From Blepharisma stoltei (taxonomy: Eukaryota; Ciliophora; Heterotrichea; Heterotrichida; Blepharismidae): DNA of 64,000 nucleotides. Location of the stretch: NCBI GenBank assembly GCA_914767885.1, contig CAJZBQ010000024.1:826238-890237 (forward strand). The letters are read 5' to 3'. Below, in pieces: positions 22,401-32,638 of the stretch. The notes below the pieces were generated by a model that worked only from the letters and a program-made list of their open reading frames with translations, ran no database searches and was not told where the DNA came from. Positions within the stretch are counted from its first letter, which is position 1, and the number at the start of each line of letters is the position of its first letter. The position numbers and the translations under genes were made by a program.

Positions 22401-23759
22401 ATTTTATAATTTAAATTAATATTTCCTTTCAAATTTTTGCAAATCAGACAATTTCGAAAATAATTTTTCTATAAAATTTATATATATAAATTTTTTAAAA
22501 AAAAATTAACCTCCCTCCGTGATCGAATAATATTTTTTTGTTCGCTCATGGAGGGGGGAGTTAGAGAAATTGAGCTAGCGTCAAAAAGTCCAATTTTAAC
22601 ATTATCTTCAGCTACAATAAATGGGATTGCTACTATCAGATCTTTAAATTTGCAAAACAAATTCACTGCAGATATGAAAGCAGCAATTGAGTACAACCTT
22701 AAATGCAATATTAGTGTCGAGCTCGTACTAAGGTTTTATACAATTCATATGGCTCTTGGAGCGGCTATGATATGCATTCTTAATGGATTTATAGTAGTCA
22801 CTTACAAAGATTATATAGATGAAAGCCTAGCCGCTATGTGCATTTGCTTACTTATAAGCTGGGCTACCTATTGTTTCTGGTCTGAATGTCTAATTGAGTC
22901 CAACAATCTGATGGCTTCACCTCAAAGACTTATGGAATATGCTGAACTGCCACCAGAAGGCGAATTCGACAATGATGTTCCTTTTGTAGTCAGCAAAGGA
23001 AAAATCGAAATTAAGGATTTATTTATGAAATACCAAGAAAATTTGTCTTATGCGCTGCACGATTTAAATATCACTATAAATCCTGGACAAAAAGTAGGCA
23101 TCGTAGGTAGGACTGGGTCAGGCAAAACTTCTATTATGCAAGTATTGTTTAGGCTCATAAATCCATCATCTGGTACTATTTATATTGACGACCAAGACTA
23201 TAGGATGGTTGGACTGCACAAATTGCGCAAGCAGATGTCAGTGATACCTCAGAATCCTATTATTTTTATATCAAGTTTCCGAGACAATATCGATCCTTTC
23301 CACGAATACTCTGAAGAAGATATCATAAAAGCCTGCAAGCAGGCTAGTTTAGGAGATCTAATCAATTCTTTACCAAATGGTCTCGAAACAATGTTTACTG
23401 GCGATAGCGTCAATTTATCAGAAGGAGAAAAACAGCTAGTCTGCCTCGCAAGAGCTTTTATAAGGAACAATAAAATTGTCGTCATGGATGAGGCAACGGC
23501 CAATGTTGACCAGAAAACAGACAAAATAATCCACGACAAAATAAAAAGCACTTTTATTAGTAGCACATTGCTAATAATTGCGCATAGACTAAGGACTATC
23601 ATTGATAGTGATATGATCATTGTGATGGAAGATGGGACTTGTAAAGAAAAGGGGACGCCAAAAGAGCTTGGAGAGAATCAAGATTCGCTGTTTAGAAGCT
23701 TGATTCTGCATACTGGGCCTGAAGAATCACAACATTTGCTTGGAAGCTTAGGGGTTTAA
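16465..23759 (+). CDS. ABCC/MRP-type ABC transporter
   Basis: Removing IESs 17012-17082, 17592-17644, 17841-20875 and 22209-22561 gives 1,261 codons. The order is TMD1 (about residues 80-350), NBD1, TMD2, NBD2, as in short ABCC exporters lacking TMD0. NBD1: Walker A GSVGSGKSS, signature LSGGQKARISLARA, Walker B ILLDDPLSAVDA with Asp in place of the catalytic Glu, the usual asymmetric ABCC arrangement. NBD2: Walker A GRTGSGKTS, signature LSEGEKQLVCLARA, Walker B VVMDEATANVD. Such proteins use ATP to export amphipathic anions and conjugates across the plasma or vacuole membrane; the substrate here is unknown. Start: ATG at 16465 gives MKAVFAYDKANIF. A TGA Trp occurs in QPLQFWTKNKP. Frames agree across all four joins. 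Confidence 0.92.
17012..17082. other. Short IES in the ABCC gene (71 or 74 bp)
   Basis: Between TA at 17012 and TA at 17083 (or 17086). Removal joins GMIPNL to (I)AAELEFLHGLVP in frame. Confidence 0.65.
17592..17644. other. Short IES in the ABCC gene (about 53 bp)
   Basis: The frame breaks after LLILNYMVSNK. Removal between TA at 17592 and TA at 17645 gives NKYNLSCKMSVLAFYT in frame. A TA pair 7 bp to the right gives the same length. Confidence 0.6.
17841..20877. mobile_element. 3-kb IES with 345-bp TIRs around a satellite array
   Basis: Inserted in NBD1 of the ABCC gene. The ends are TA|TAGAACTTTCTCTTCAAT and the inverse, ATTGAAGAGAAAGTTCTA|TA. The inverted repeats run about 345 bp (17843-18190 and 20533-20875) with scattered mismatches. 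Between them are about 12 tandem units. There is no transposase frame. Removing 3,035 bp joins KIPEDDL to SEPTDNLLKKEK and restores the frame, so the TA boundaries are firm. It looks like a non-autonomous TIR element. Confidence 0.9.
18360..20532. repeat. About 12-13 tandem units of about 171 bp
   Basis: The landmark GGACTCGAGCACAAATT recurs near 18547, 18759, 18935, 19106, 19276, 19446, 19621, 19783, 19954, 20128, 20299 and 20472, spaced about 165-175 bp after one longer first step. Each unit also has GCCGCCATCTTGATTTTG and CTTAAGTCACCACTTGCGG. Units differ by scattered substitutions. It is the core of the 3-kb IES. Confidence 0.88.
22209..22561. mobile_element. MITE (CTCC-end family) as IES in the ABCC gene
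   Basis: A 353-bp copy between TA at 22209 and TA at 22562. Ends CTCTCCCCCCTCCG and CATGGAGGGGGGAG. Internal blocks are shared with 14215-14603. Exact removal gives KILREIELASKSPILT, the conserved segment before NBD2. One of the clearest excision junctions in the window. Confidence 0.9.
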
Positions 23760-24053
23760 ATTTAAATTAATATTTTTTGCTAGTAATTTTGGAAGTTAAT
23801 ATTGGGGATAATAGAAAGTTAAAAAGGCAATAATAAAGGCTAAGAAATTTCTTAACTAAAATGCCAGAAATATTTAAAGCGCTTGATTGATGGAAGATTC
23901 GAACCATTCTTATCAGATAATAATTTTTATCTAGAATATTTTTTCAAATATTTAGTAAAATTTGCAGTTGTATAGTAGTATTCAAATTGCAGATTAGCTA
24001 CATTAGTCGAATAAATCATTATTATAGCTTTAAATAAATTTAATATTATTAAA

Positions 24054-25130
24054 TTAGTAAAAAAGTACTTTGGTATTTTTATGCACCTCTATCTCACACC
24101 CATATGCATTCCCACCAATAAACACTTTTCCTAGCTGAGGCATTTTCACAAATTTTTTCGATAAATATGCGATTCCTCCCTTCCCTAAATAATTATCAGA
24201 CAAATTAAGAGAGCCTAAGTTGCTCAGTTTATCCAAGGATTTAGACAAACAGATAGCTCCATTAACAGTAATCATGTTGGCACTAAGAGATAGCTCATTT
24301 AAACATAAAAGACTTGGAAAAGCCTTAATTAAATGAGAAACACCTTCATCTCCTAATGAATTTGCAGTCAAATACAATGACTTTAAATTTTCAAGAGCGC
24401 TTAAAGCAGCTGATAAATGAGCAGCTCCATCTGGACCAATGTTATTTGACCTTAAATTCAATAATTCTAGTGTAGTGCAATCTTTAAGCCCTTTAGCTAA
24501 ATGCAAAACTCCACTTGGTCCAATATTTTTACTATCCAAATTCAAAATTTTTAAATTTGATGTATATGATAATAGAAATCCTAAATGTTGACAGTCAAGT
24601 GGCTTAGGGTTATTATTTAAGGTCAAATTGTTAAGCTCTCCACGGCTTTCTAAAACTTGTTTATATATTTGTCTGACTTCTGAGTTCATAGTCTGCTCAG
24701 TCCTTCTGTAGTAATTACTAACAGGCTTTAAATTTTCAGGCAAAGTTACGTCAGCAGAAGACTGCACAAATCCGACTGTGAGATGCATCAAATTATTTAT
24801 GTCAAATTTAAAATTCAACACTTCAAGATGGGCTCGGAAAATTGATGATGAAGGCATATGAATAGGAAAATTCAAGGCATCTGGGAGCTGGCTGCCAAAT
24901 TCTATTAGCTTTATAGCCTCTTCAATTAAAAATATTTTAGATTCAACCATACTTGTTGCTGCCGAATGAAACGAGTCTGCTTGAGCCCTAATTTTAGATA
25001 TAAGCTCATTTACAGCCTGGTCTATTTGCTGAGGAAGCTCATCATTCATAAAATCATGCAAACGTTTGTGCTCTGAGATAAGCAGAGATTGCATGTCAAT
25101 TACACCTTGAAGACTTGATAAAGATGCCAT
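24054..25130 (-). CDS. Leucine-rich-repeat protein (ribonuclease-inhibitor type)
   Basis: A 358-residue uninterrupted frame. Residues 1-160 are helical, with MASLSSLQGVIDMQSLLISE at the start. From about residue 170 there are six or seven 28-residue LRRs of the RI/NLR type: LKILNLDSKNIGPSGVLHLA, LELLNLRSNNIGPDGAAHLS, LKSLYLTANSLGDEGVSHLI, LGSLNLSDNYLGKGGIAYLS. These form a curved scaffold for protein binding. No NACHT, kinase or membrane part is present, so partner and role are unknown. The LRR class is certain. Its minus strand opposes the ABCC gene (tail to tail). Confidence 0.85.
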   Translation of the reverse strand: MASLSSLQGVIDMQSLLISEHKRLHDFMNDELPQQIDQAVNELISKIRAQADSFHSAATSMVESKIFLIEEAIKLIEFGSQLPDALNFPIHMPSSSIFRAHLEVLNFKFDINNLMHLTVGFVQSSADVTLPENLKPVSNYYRRTEQTMNSEVRQIYKQVLESRGELNNLTLNNNPKPLDCQHLGFLLSYTSNLKILNLDSKNIGPSGVLHLAKGLKDCTTLELLNLRSNNIGPDGAAHLSAALSALENLKSLYLTANSLGDEGVSHLIKAFPSLLCLNELSLSANMITVNGAICLSKSLDKLSNLGSLNLSDNYLGKGGIAYLSKKFVKMPQLGKVFIGGNAYGCEIEVHKNTKVLFY

Positions 25131-25479
25131 TTAAGAATAAATAATTTATGATATTTGAATTACATAAATATCCTTGTCTTTTCTTTGACAAAATAATCTA
25201 GATGCACGAATTAGCAATTACTATTGAAATTTCCCTTTTTTCAATTTTCTTCTTGCTATATGCAAGGGAATTTGCTATCATTTTTTCAATTATTTACCTT
25301 TTGCAAAGTTAATTTTTAGTGAAGCCAGGAGCAAGATAGATTAAGTCAAACTTTTTATAGTAATGCAAATCATAAAAGATAAGTAAAACAAAATTTTATC
25401 CAGTACAGCCAATAATGCCTTCAATTTCAATTATTAAACTAATTAGAAGAATAAATGATTTCCTTATAAATCAGAGAAA
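25131..25479. other. Intergenic stretch
   Basis: AT-rich gap between the LRR gene start and the restored end of fumarylacetoacetase. I see nothing in it. Confidence 0.4.
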
Positions 25480-27309
25480 TTAATTATGGAAATATTGGTC
25501 TTCCAAAGCTGGCAAGATAACTCCTCTGACATCTCCAAAGCCAATGGTGAAGTTTTCATTACATTACATTAGAATTTATATCGCTTAACGTCCACTACGG
25601 GGTTACAACTCCAGGTTTATCACTCGCCTTTCGTCGCATCGGGCCCACCAGTCTGCTGGAGACAAACTCGCTTTGATCACCAGGGTGCTTCCAGGGCAAA
25701 TGTCCACGTCTTCGACGGCTCATGGATGAGCTACTTGCTTGTTACATGGGTTGCTTTTCCGAAAAACCCAAAAAATGGATTTTTCTGGTCGGCTATCGGC
25801 AAAAAGGAAAATGCAAAGCCTGGGACGTAACGCCCAGTTTCACGCTAGGGAGTTGCCGAATGGTCCAGAGGACTTTGCTGGGCTTCCCCTTTCCAACCTT
25901 GCACCCTCCTTCCCCACGAGGAAAAATCCACCCCTGAGAATAGACTTGGGCTAGGCTCTGAAAGCTACCAGAATTGCTTACCTAGCATTGCTGTCCATCT
26001 CTGAAATGGTAAAACCTTGCCGGATATAATTAAAATATGAGTCGAGGCTGCATGGCCGGGAGGCCATGCCCAGACGAAGACGCCATATTTTAATTATAAT
26101 GGTGAAGTTTTCACTTTCTGCTTTTCCAACAATAATAAGCTCATCACCGTCATTTAAAAATGATCTAGTCTCTCCATTTGGCAAAGCCACAGGAGTTTTA
26201 CCATTAGTTGACATTTCTAGCAAGCATCCTAAGCTATCAGGAGTAGGTCCAGAAATAGTGCCAGTTCCTAATAAATCGCCAGGTCTCATATTGCATCCAC
26301 TCACAGAATGGTGGGCTAGCATTTGATAAATAGACCAATACAGGTGCTGCAGATTGGTAGTCGATATCTTGTGAGGCTCTGACAGTGAAGGAGTCTTAAT
26401 GAAAGTTTCTATAGTAATGTTAAATGATGTAGGAGGATCTTCTCTTAAATAAGGTAGTGGGACTGGATCTTGGGCTGGGAGTCCAGTAGTAAAAGGCTCC
26501 AATGCAAGGGTTGTTATAATCCATGGTGAAATTGAAGTTTGGAAGTTCTTTGCTGTAAATGGACCTAAAGGCACATATTCCCAGCTTTGAATATCCCTAG
26601 CAGACCAATCATTAAGCAATACCAGCCCAAAAACGTGCTCACTTGCGACTGCAATGTTAATTGGTTCTCCAAGCTTATTTAATTTTCCTCCCAAAAACAC
26701 CCCAATTTCGACCTCATGATCAAGCTTTTTGCAAGAACTAAAAACTGGGTCAGGGCTGTCTAAAAGTTTTATTTGCCCACGTGGTCTTTTTACTGGGTGC
26801 CTAGATACCACAACTGATGACGACCTCCCATGATACCCGACAGGTAATCTCAGCCAATTGTCTTGCAAAGCATTTTGAGGGCCTCTAAACATGCATCCGA
26901 CATTAAAAGCGTGATTTCTAGAAGCATAAAAATCTGTGTAGTCACCAATATTCACTGGTAAGGTATTAGTAAATTCTGAGATCGGGATAAGGATTTTAGC
27001 TTTTAGTTGCTCATTGTCACGGACAAGTGGGTTTTCAGCTGCAAAAAGGGCTTGGATTTTTGATCTGTAAGCACGCCAAAGAGCCTTATCTTCACTCATA
27101 AAGGAATTAAGGGTTGGATTGGAGAAGAAATGAGTGTTCGAGAGCTCTTGGAAGAATCCTTCTGCTTCAAGGGCTGCTAAGTCGACCACAAAGTCACCGA
27201 TTCTGCTTACACACCGAGGATTTGGGTTGTGAGTCGAAAATCCAGTTCCAAATGGAATATTTGCAAGCGGAAAGTGACTATCTTGTGATACCAATATGAA
27301 GGATGCCAT
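25480..27309 (-). CDS. FAH: Fumarylacetoacetase, last step of tyrosine breakdown
   Basis: Start at MASFILVSQDSHFPLANIPF, not the upstream ATG at 27327, because FAH normally begins SFxxxxxDSxFPxxNLPFG. Family landmarks: FSTHNPNPRCVSRIGD, CMFRGPQNALQDNWLRLPVG, YHGRSSSVVVSR (catalytic His region), LDHEVEIGVFLGG (metal-binding acids), NDWSARDIQSWEYVPLGPF, CNMRPGDLLGTGTISGP. It cleaves fumarylacetoacetate to fumarate and acetoacetate in the cytosol. A retroinsert (25543-26113) splits the last exon. Removing one TSD plus insert (555 bp) gives ENFTIGFGDVRGVILPAL and a 424-residue protein, close to the usual 419. Unspliced, the frame would read 57 or so foreign codons to a stop at 25978. Confidence 0.93.
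25543..26113 (-). mobile_element. SINE-like retroinsert D in FAH with 16-bp TSD
   Basis: Flanked by AATGGTGAAGTTTTCA at 25543-25558 and 26098-26113. On the minus strand it starts TAATTAAAATATGGCGTCTTCG and ends in TAATG repeats. Same family as the insert at 33413. This TSD has no TA; the nearest TA pair (25560 and 26097) would leave an 18-bp in-frame scar. Confidence 0.85.
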
Positions 27310-27352
27310 AATTATAGGCCACATCAATAAGATTTTAATAAGCCAAATTAAT

Positions 27353-27922
27353 TTACAGGATCCTAAGGTATCCTCTTAATGTTGACAAATTCATTCCTTC
27401 CAGTTGCCTTCTGAACCCTTCATTAGGAAGGACACAATTTCGCTTATTCCTGACGTACTGTAAAGCCTTTAAAAAAGAAGTGTTATTCTTCGCCATTATA
27501 TATGAAATAACGACTGATGCACTTCTGGACACCCCAGCTGCACAGTGGACTAACACTTTTTGGTTGTGTTTTAAATGTCGGTGTATGAATTTTAAAGCAT
27601 CAGGGAGGTGTCTTGATATATTTTCTGCTGGACTATCTTGGATTTGTATAAAATGATAAGTAATCCCTGGAAATCTTGGAGCAATTTGTGTATTTTCAAG
27701 AAGTTGCACAACAAATTTGATCCCTGTTCGCTTTAAAAGAGCTTCGTTTCCTCCTGCACCCAAGCCACCTAAAAAGAGATTGTGATCAATTTCATGCATT
27801 GGCACAAGAGTTGCTGCCATTGCTTGAGAAAAGGTGATTGCTTCCATAAGTATTTTATTACGCAAAAATTTAAATAGCAAGTCTCTGGATTTATATTTAC
27901 TTGGCTCTTGCAGTATGCTCAT
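27353..27922 (-). CDS. Dual-specificity protein phosphatase
   Basis: A 189-residue single frame. The Cys-based catalytic loop is VLVHCAAGVSRSASVVISYI (HCxxGxxRS), with the general-acid Asp in IQIQDSPAENI. The domain starts at EIDHNLFLGGLGAGG, as in atypical DUSPs, and ends with NEGFRRQLEGMN. It would remove phosphate from Tyr and Thr/Ser of kinase-type substrates. The N-terminal about 45 residues carry no docking domain I recognise. Its stop is about 45 bp from the FAH start, same strand. Confidence 0.9.
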   Translation of the reverse strand: MSILQEPSKYKSRDLLFKFLRNKILMEAITFSQAMAATLVPMHEIDHNLFLGGLGAGGNEALLKRTGIKFVVQLLENTQIAPRFPGITYHFIQIQDSPAENISRHLPDALKFIHRHLKHNQKVLVHCAAGVSRSASVVISYIMAKNNTSFLKALQYVRNKRNCVLPNEGFRRQLEGMNLSTLRGYLRIL

Positions 27923-28125
27923 TAATCAGAATGTTGGCCTTGGGCGTCTTCCCAGTGGCTCTGAAAAAATCTTACAGCATGAAAAATATTGAATAATCTC
28001 TTATTTAAATTTACAAATTCTATTAATATTCAAATTGGCTTTGCTGGCAATTTGGTGAGAAAAAGCTTTTATTTTAATTAAATATCTAATAAATTTTAAG
28101 ATAAGCTGATATAAGTATCTCACAC

Positions 28126-28493
28126 TAACTCCCCCCCCCCTCCGTGAGTGAACAAAAAAATTTTGTTCACTCACGGAGGGGGTTAATTTTTTTTTTTTTT
28201 AAAAAAATTTATATATAAATTTTATATAAAAAAATATTTTTTTTCGAATTTAAAAAAATCCTAATTCACAAAAATTGGAAAGCAAATATTAATTTAATTT
28301 ATAAATTTATGTTTTAAAAAGCAATTCGTTTTAAAATTAAACAGAATTAGCTCTAGATTTCATTATAATAATTATCATTTATATATCAAATTTTTTTTCC
28401 ATAAAAAATTTTTGTTCACTCACGGAGGGTGGGTTTTTGGGCAAAAAATAGCGATTTTCTAATGGTTTTGTTCACTCACGGAGGGGGGGGGAG
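28126..28493. mobile_element. MITE (CTCC-end family), intergenic
   Basis: A 368-bp copy between TA at 28126 and TA at 28494, in inverse orientation to the copy at 14215. Ends C-tract plus CTCCGTGAGTGAAC and inverse. It fills most of the 27923-28550 gap. Confidence 0.85.
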
Positions 28494-28550
28494 TAAGATA
28501 TTTTATTTCTTTAAGATGGCACATTTAGAATTTAATTCTCAGAGTTATCA

Positions 28551-29060
28551 TTATTTAGCTTGAGCTAGAAGCTTATTTAATGATTCAGTTTGCGAGGCTA
28601 AAAGACTTAAAACTGAATTTTCAAATTGGTTGAATTTCCCTTCAATTTGATCAATCTTTGTACCGATATCTTGAACTCTGTTGTCGATCTGCTGGACTTT
28701 GGTGTCGATCTGCTGGACTTTGGTGTCGATCTGCTGGACTTTGGTGTCGATCTTCTGGACTTTGGTGTCGATCTGCTGAACTTTGGTGCCGATTTCTCCA
28801 ATTTCTTCTTCCATGTGCTCGACTTTGGCTTCTATCTGCTGGACTTTGGTGTCGATCTGCTGGACTTTGGTTTCGATCTGCTGGACTTTGGTTTCAATCT
28901 GCTGGACTTTGGTGTCGATCTGCTGGACTTTGGTGTCGATTTGCTCTACATTGGCCTCAATGGTTTCAACTCTGGTCTCAACTGTCTTTAGTCTAGAGTC
29001 GAAATCTGTGAATCTTTCTGTAAAGTCAGACTCTACGTCGCTATGAATTTGTCTTTTCAT
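28551..29060 (-). CDS. Heptad-repeat coiled-coil protein
   Basis: I start at the ATG at 29060 (MKRQIHSDVESDFTERF), giving 169 residues; the frame is open upstream to a non-ATG codon at 29120. Residues about 30-135 are near-perfect seven-residue repeats (IDTKVQQ and variants IETKVQQ, IEAKVEH). At DNA level these are 21-bp units of the GTCGATCTGCTGGACTTTGG type, so the tract can grow or shrink by slippage. It predicts a long, regular coiled coil, probably oligomeric. No other domain; function unknown. The same DNA opens long false frames on the plus strand. Confidence 0.7.
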   Translation of the reverse strand: MKRQIHSDVESDFTERFTDFDSRLKTVETRVETIEANVEQIDTKVQQIDTKVQQIETKVQQIETKVQQIDTKVQQIEAKVEHMEEEIGEIGTKVQQIDTKVQKIDTKVQQIDTKVQQIDTKVQQIDNRVQDIGTKIDQIEGKFNQFENSVLSLLASQTESLNKLLAQAK

Positions 29061-29686
29061 AGTCCTGTACTCATCTGAGCTGAACCAGTAGCTTACCTTA
29101 TCTGTGATGAGCAAAATCACTGAAATCCTATTTTGAGAAAATAAAAGTTTTTTGGAAATAGACTTCTTGTTTCATGTAACTAAAAATTATTATAATAATA
29201 AATTCTCTAGCTGAGTCTGTTAAATTTTAGATAGCTTATATGCGAATCTAAATTTAGAAAATAGATAAGATCTTTCTAAAATATAAGATTAGAATTTGGA
29301 AAACAAAAACCAATTAATTATAGAGGAGACTGGGAGTTATATCTGACTTATCTGAAGAACTTTTTCTATCCATTTTATTATATCAGTCTATGAAACTTAG
29401 ATACAATATGATTGAATTAGCAAAGAACCCATTTAAATATTTATCAAATTAAATTATTTTTGGCCTTAGCAACTCTATTTTCTTATATAATGATTAAGAT
29501 TCTCAATGATAAATTTATTGCTATTTTTATCAGCTTATTATTTTTATTAATTTAGCTTTGTTTAAAATGAGAAATATTCTGTGAATCTTTTTATCTATTC
29601 AGATATTAATCAAGACAAATTTCTTCTATTCTCCATTTTTTGGTTAAAAGAAATAGACTAATAATTTTGATTTATTTTAAGGTAAT
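29061..29686. other. Intergenic stretch
   Basis: AT-rich; no frame, RNA or repeat recognised. Confidence 0.4.
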
Positions 29687-32638
29687 CTAGTTAGAAGAAT
29701 ATAAGTAATCAATCACTTCTTGGAAAAATTTTCTTGCATCATGTCTTTTAATCTTAAAAGTGTCTGTCAAAAACATCGTACCCGGCGCTATCATATTTGG
29801 GTGCAAATAAAGCTTTCTTATCAATTCAAATCCATTTAGTTTTGATTCTTTTCCAATTCTATTCATATCATTCAGCACCATCTCAACAACTGTCGGGTTT
29901 TGACAAATTTCTTCCCAGCTTCCTTTTATGTCATGCTCTTTAGCCCAAGTTTCCAACTCATTCCTATCCGGAATCACAATCCCAACAAGGAAGCTCTGCA
30001 AAGAATCCCCATACACAAATGATAAAGCGACATATTGGCTTTTAACATAAGCATTTTCTATTTTTTCTGGAGCCACATATTCTCCTTGTGCTAACTTAAA
30101 AATATTTTTTTTCCTGTCAATGAGTTTTAATGAGCCATTACTCCTTATAAGTCCAACGTCTCCAGTATGGAACCAACCGTCTTCATCAATAACTTCGCTT
30201 GTCAATTCTTTTAGCTTAAAATAGCCTGTGGTTATGCAAGGCCCTCTGAAGCATACTTCACCTGCTGGACATCTTTTCATCTTTTCGTCTACATAATTAG
30301 AAGTATAGCCCATGTCAGGGATATCTACAAGCTTTAATTCGACACAGCCTAAAGGACCGCCGACGTGTCCGGATTCTGGGTCATTGTCGTGAGTGATAGT
30401 GGTAGGGCCAGATGTTTCAGTAGGAGTAGGATTAAAGATTCGGGTCTCCTTTTATATCATGATCAAGGCAAGCCTTTAGGGAAGCTTGCTCAGCTGCAGA
30501 CGAACGCCCCTGCTTGTCAGCCATCCATCAGAGATAGCTCTGCTTGGCTTGGAGTACAGGATTTAGGAAATTGACAGCAGCTGCTTTAGTGACTGAAGCT
30601 TTACTAGATATAAACTCCCTAGCTAGTTATAGTTTCAACAACAATACTTTTGTCGTTTGCACAAATTGCCTCAAAAGATAAAATGCTTTGTTCGCAAATG
30701 CTCAGCAGAAAGACACTTCATTGACGGACGAGTGAGGTATAGCCCTACTGAAACATAATTATTTTCCATTTTCTGTTCAGTTTGGCTTCTGTCTGCAGAA
30801 TGGCCATAAGCTCTAAACAGCCCAGAATAAGGCATTTGATTAAATCGCCATTTTATTTGTGTGTCAGATGTTTCAGTAAGGCCATATCCTTCAAGAATTG
30901 GGCAGCATAAGGCAATTTTCATAAATTCCAGGACTTCTGGAGAAATGGGAGCTGAAGCAGTGGCAACAACCCTGATATTATTTCCAAGCATTCTTCTGAT
31001 TTTTTTAAAGATTAATGAATCATAGAATTTATGGTGATATTCTGCTTTGCTCCTCAAATTTTCAAGTTTCGCAGCTAAAGCTTTTTTAATCAATTTTGCT
31101 TTAAACCCTGTTTGTTTTGATAAATTGCTATTAATCAAATCATAAAATCTATTTAGCACCCTAGGAACACTCGCAAAAATCGAAGGCTTCAGCAAGGCTA
31201 AATCATCTTTAAGCTTCAAAGGGTCGCCTCTATAAAATCCAACAGAAGCGCCTGCATAAGTCATGGCAAGCATAAAATACCTTTCATACACATGGGCTAG
31301 AGGTAAATATGAAATATGGATATCATAAGGCTGTGGTGTGAAAACCTGAAAAGCAGCTGCCATGCTTGAAACAATATTTAAATGAGTCGTAATCACGCCT
31401 TTAGAATTCCCGGTGGTCCCACTTGTATAAGTCAGAGTAAAAATATCATCAGGCGACGGTGGGTTGTATTCTGCTTGATTTTTGGCGCCATGTGCTAAAA
31501 TGTCTTGGAAATCGTACAAAGTTATCCCGGCTTCTCATGCATGTTAAAATGACATGATACACCACCTGCCCTCTTAGCGCCTGCAGTCAGAAATGCCCAT
31601 TGCTGATTTGATGGAATACAATTCTGGGATAAGCTGACTGCATACTCATTTCGGATTAACTTTTTATATTTGGGGAGATGGAACGTCACAGTTTTAAAAC
31701 GATCGCCCAACACAACCAGAGGAAGTTCTTGGACTATCGGACAATTTTTCCCTGCGCGATAAAAGGCGTTATGTCATAGACTTCGAGTTTCATTTTGGTC
31801 AACGACCCACAGAAAATTTATTTAAGAATTTTTTGCAAGACAACCCGTTGACACGAAGCATGATGTCCTAGAGTCTCTTATTCTTGGTTAGTGAGTGCAT
31901 TACCTCAATCATGAGGAACAACACAGTGTAAAGCCGTGCCAGGACTGGCAAGCAAACTATAGAGTATAATGGAGATGAATACCACTTCAGCGTGCAGGAA
32001 CTTCTCTATAGTAAGATAGATTGAATCCCAGCTTCTCTTGCATTGGCACGATCTTCGTCGCTTGCTCTTTCCATAACTATTAAATACTCCAAATACTCTG
32101 CCAAACCTTCACGTTTTAATGCCAGCACTTTTTCTATTTTTTCGTGAGCTAAAAACAAGGTATGCATTTTGGTCTGATTTAAAATTAATTTCATTGACTC
32201 CTCCCCTAAGGTGTCATAAAAAGGGACTGTAGTGATATTGTAAAGAATGCAAGCCATATCAGCAATAACCCATTCTTCCCTATTTTTTGAGTATAAACCT
32301 AAGAAGCTGAGTCTGCGATGCCCATGCTTTTCTTTAGGAGTCAAATTTAGCGCAATAAGCCCAGACCCGAAATTTTTGGCAAGGTCGTTGATTTCTCGAT
32401 AATTTTTTCAATCATAGTGGTCCTCTCTAAAAGTGCCTAAGAAGCGGTTATTCGGAAACCTTTGAAACGCATTGATGATAGCGTCGAAGATAGTGTGAAT
32501 GCTTGGCCCTGGGCCTGTCAGCAAACCGTTGACGTACTTAGGATGGCGGTAAATCCTGGACTCACCTTCCTTTTCGTCTCCGACCCATGCGGAGTATTCT
32601 ATTTTTCTTGTCTCTTCGTTGCTTGTGCAGGCACCCAT
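29687..32638 (-). CDS. Long-chain acyl-CoA synthetase, copy 1
   Basis: Removing two retroinserts (TSD distances 501 and 456 bp) gives 665 codons. ANL-superfamily motifs: P-loop TYTSGTTGNSKGVITTH, EGYGLTETSGPTT (acyl-AMP motif, restored only after the 30409 insert is removed), and GWFHTGDVGLIRSNGSLKLI with DRKKNIFKLAQGEYVAPE. It activates long-chain fatty acids to acyl-CoA using ATP. The N-terminus is MGACTSNEE: Gly2 and Cys4 suggest myristoylation and palmitoylation, hence membrane anchoring rather than a membrane helix. It is next to a paralog in the same direction (34343-36564), so this is a tandem duplication. Both joins keep the frame, so it should be functional after excision. Confidence 0.9.
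30409..30878 (-). mobile_element. SINE-like retroinsert I in acyl-CoA synthetase 1
   Basis: TSD CAGATGTTTCAGTA at 30409-30422 and 30865-30878. On the minus strand the body starts ACAAATAAAATGGCGATTTA. The TSD contains a TA. Removal of 456 bp gives GLTETSGPTTITHDNDPESG, matching copy 2 (GLTEAGPVTISNINDPESG). Confidence 0.8.
31524..32043 (+). mobile_element. SINE-like retroinsert H in acyl-CoA synthetase 1
   Basis: Imperfect 19-bp TSD: ATCCCGGCTTCTCATGCAT at 31524-31542 and ATCCCAGCTTCTCTTGCAT at 32025-32043. The body starts GTTAAAATGACATGATACACC. No TA in the TSD. Clean removal gives NAREAGITLYDFQDI, as in copy 2; TA-bounded removal would add four residues in frame. The diverged TSD suggests an older insertion. 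Confidence 0.75.

Noticed and set aside
25978-26097. FAH C-terminus read through the retroinsert (IIKIWRLRLG...)
   Set aside because: The true C-terminal strand GFGDVRGVILPAL is found beyond the insert, and a TSD flanks it, so the read-through tail is foreign.
27310-27327. Upstream ATG giving MMWPII- before fumarylacetoacetase
   Set aside because: The family normally begins at the next Met (MASFI...), and the extra residues have no support.
28626-29046. Long plus-strand frames opposite the heptad-repeat gene
   Set aside because: They arise from the 21-bp repeat being open in several frames. The minus-strand frame is the one with regular heptads and non-repetitive ends.
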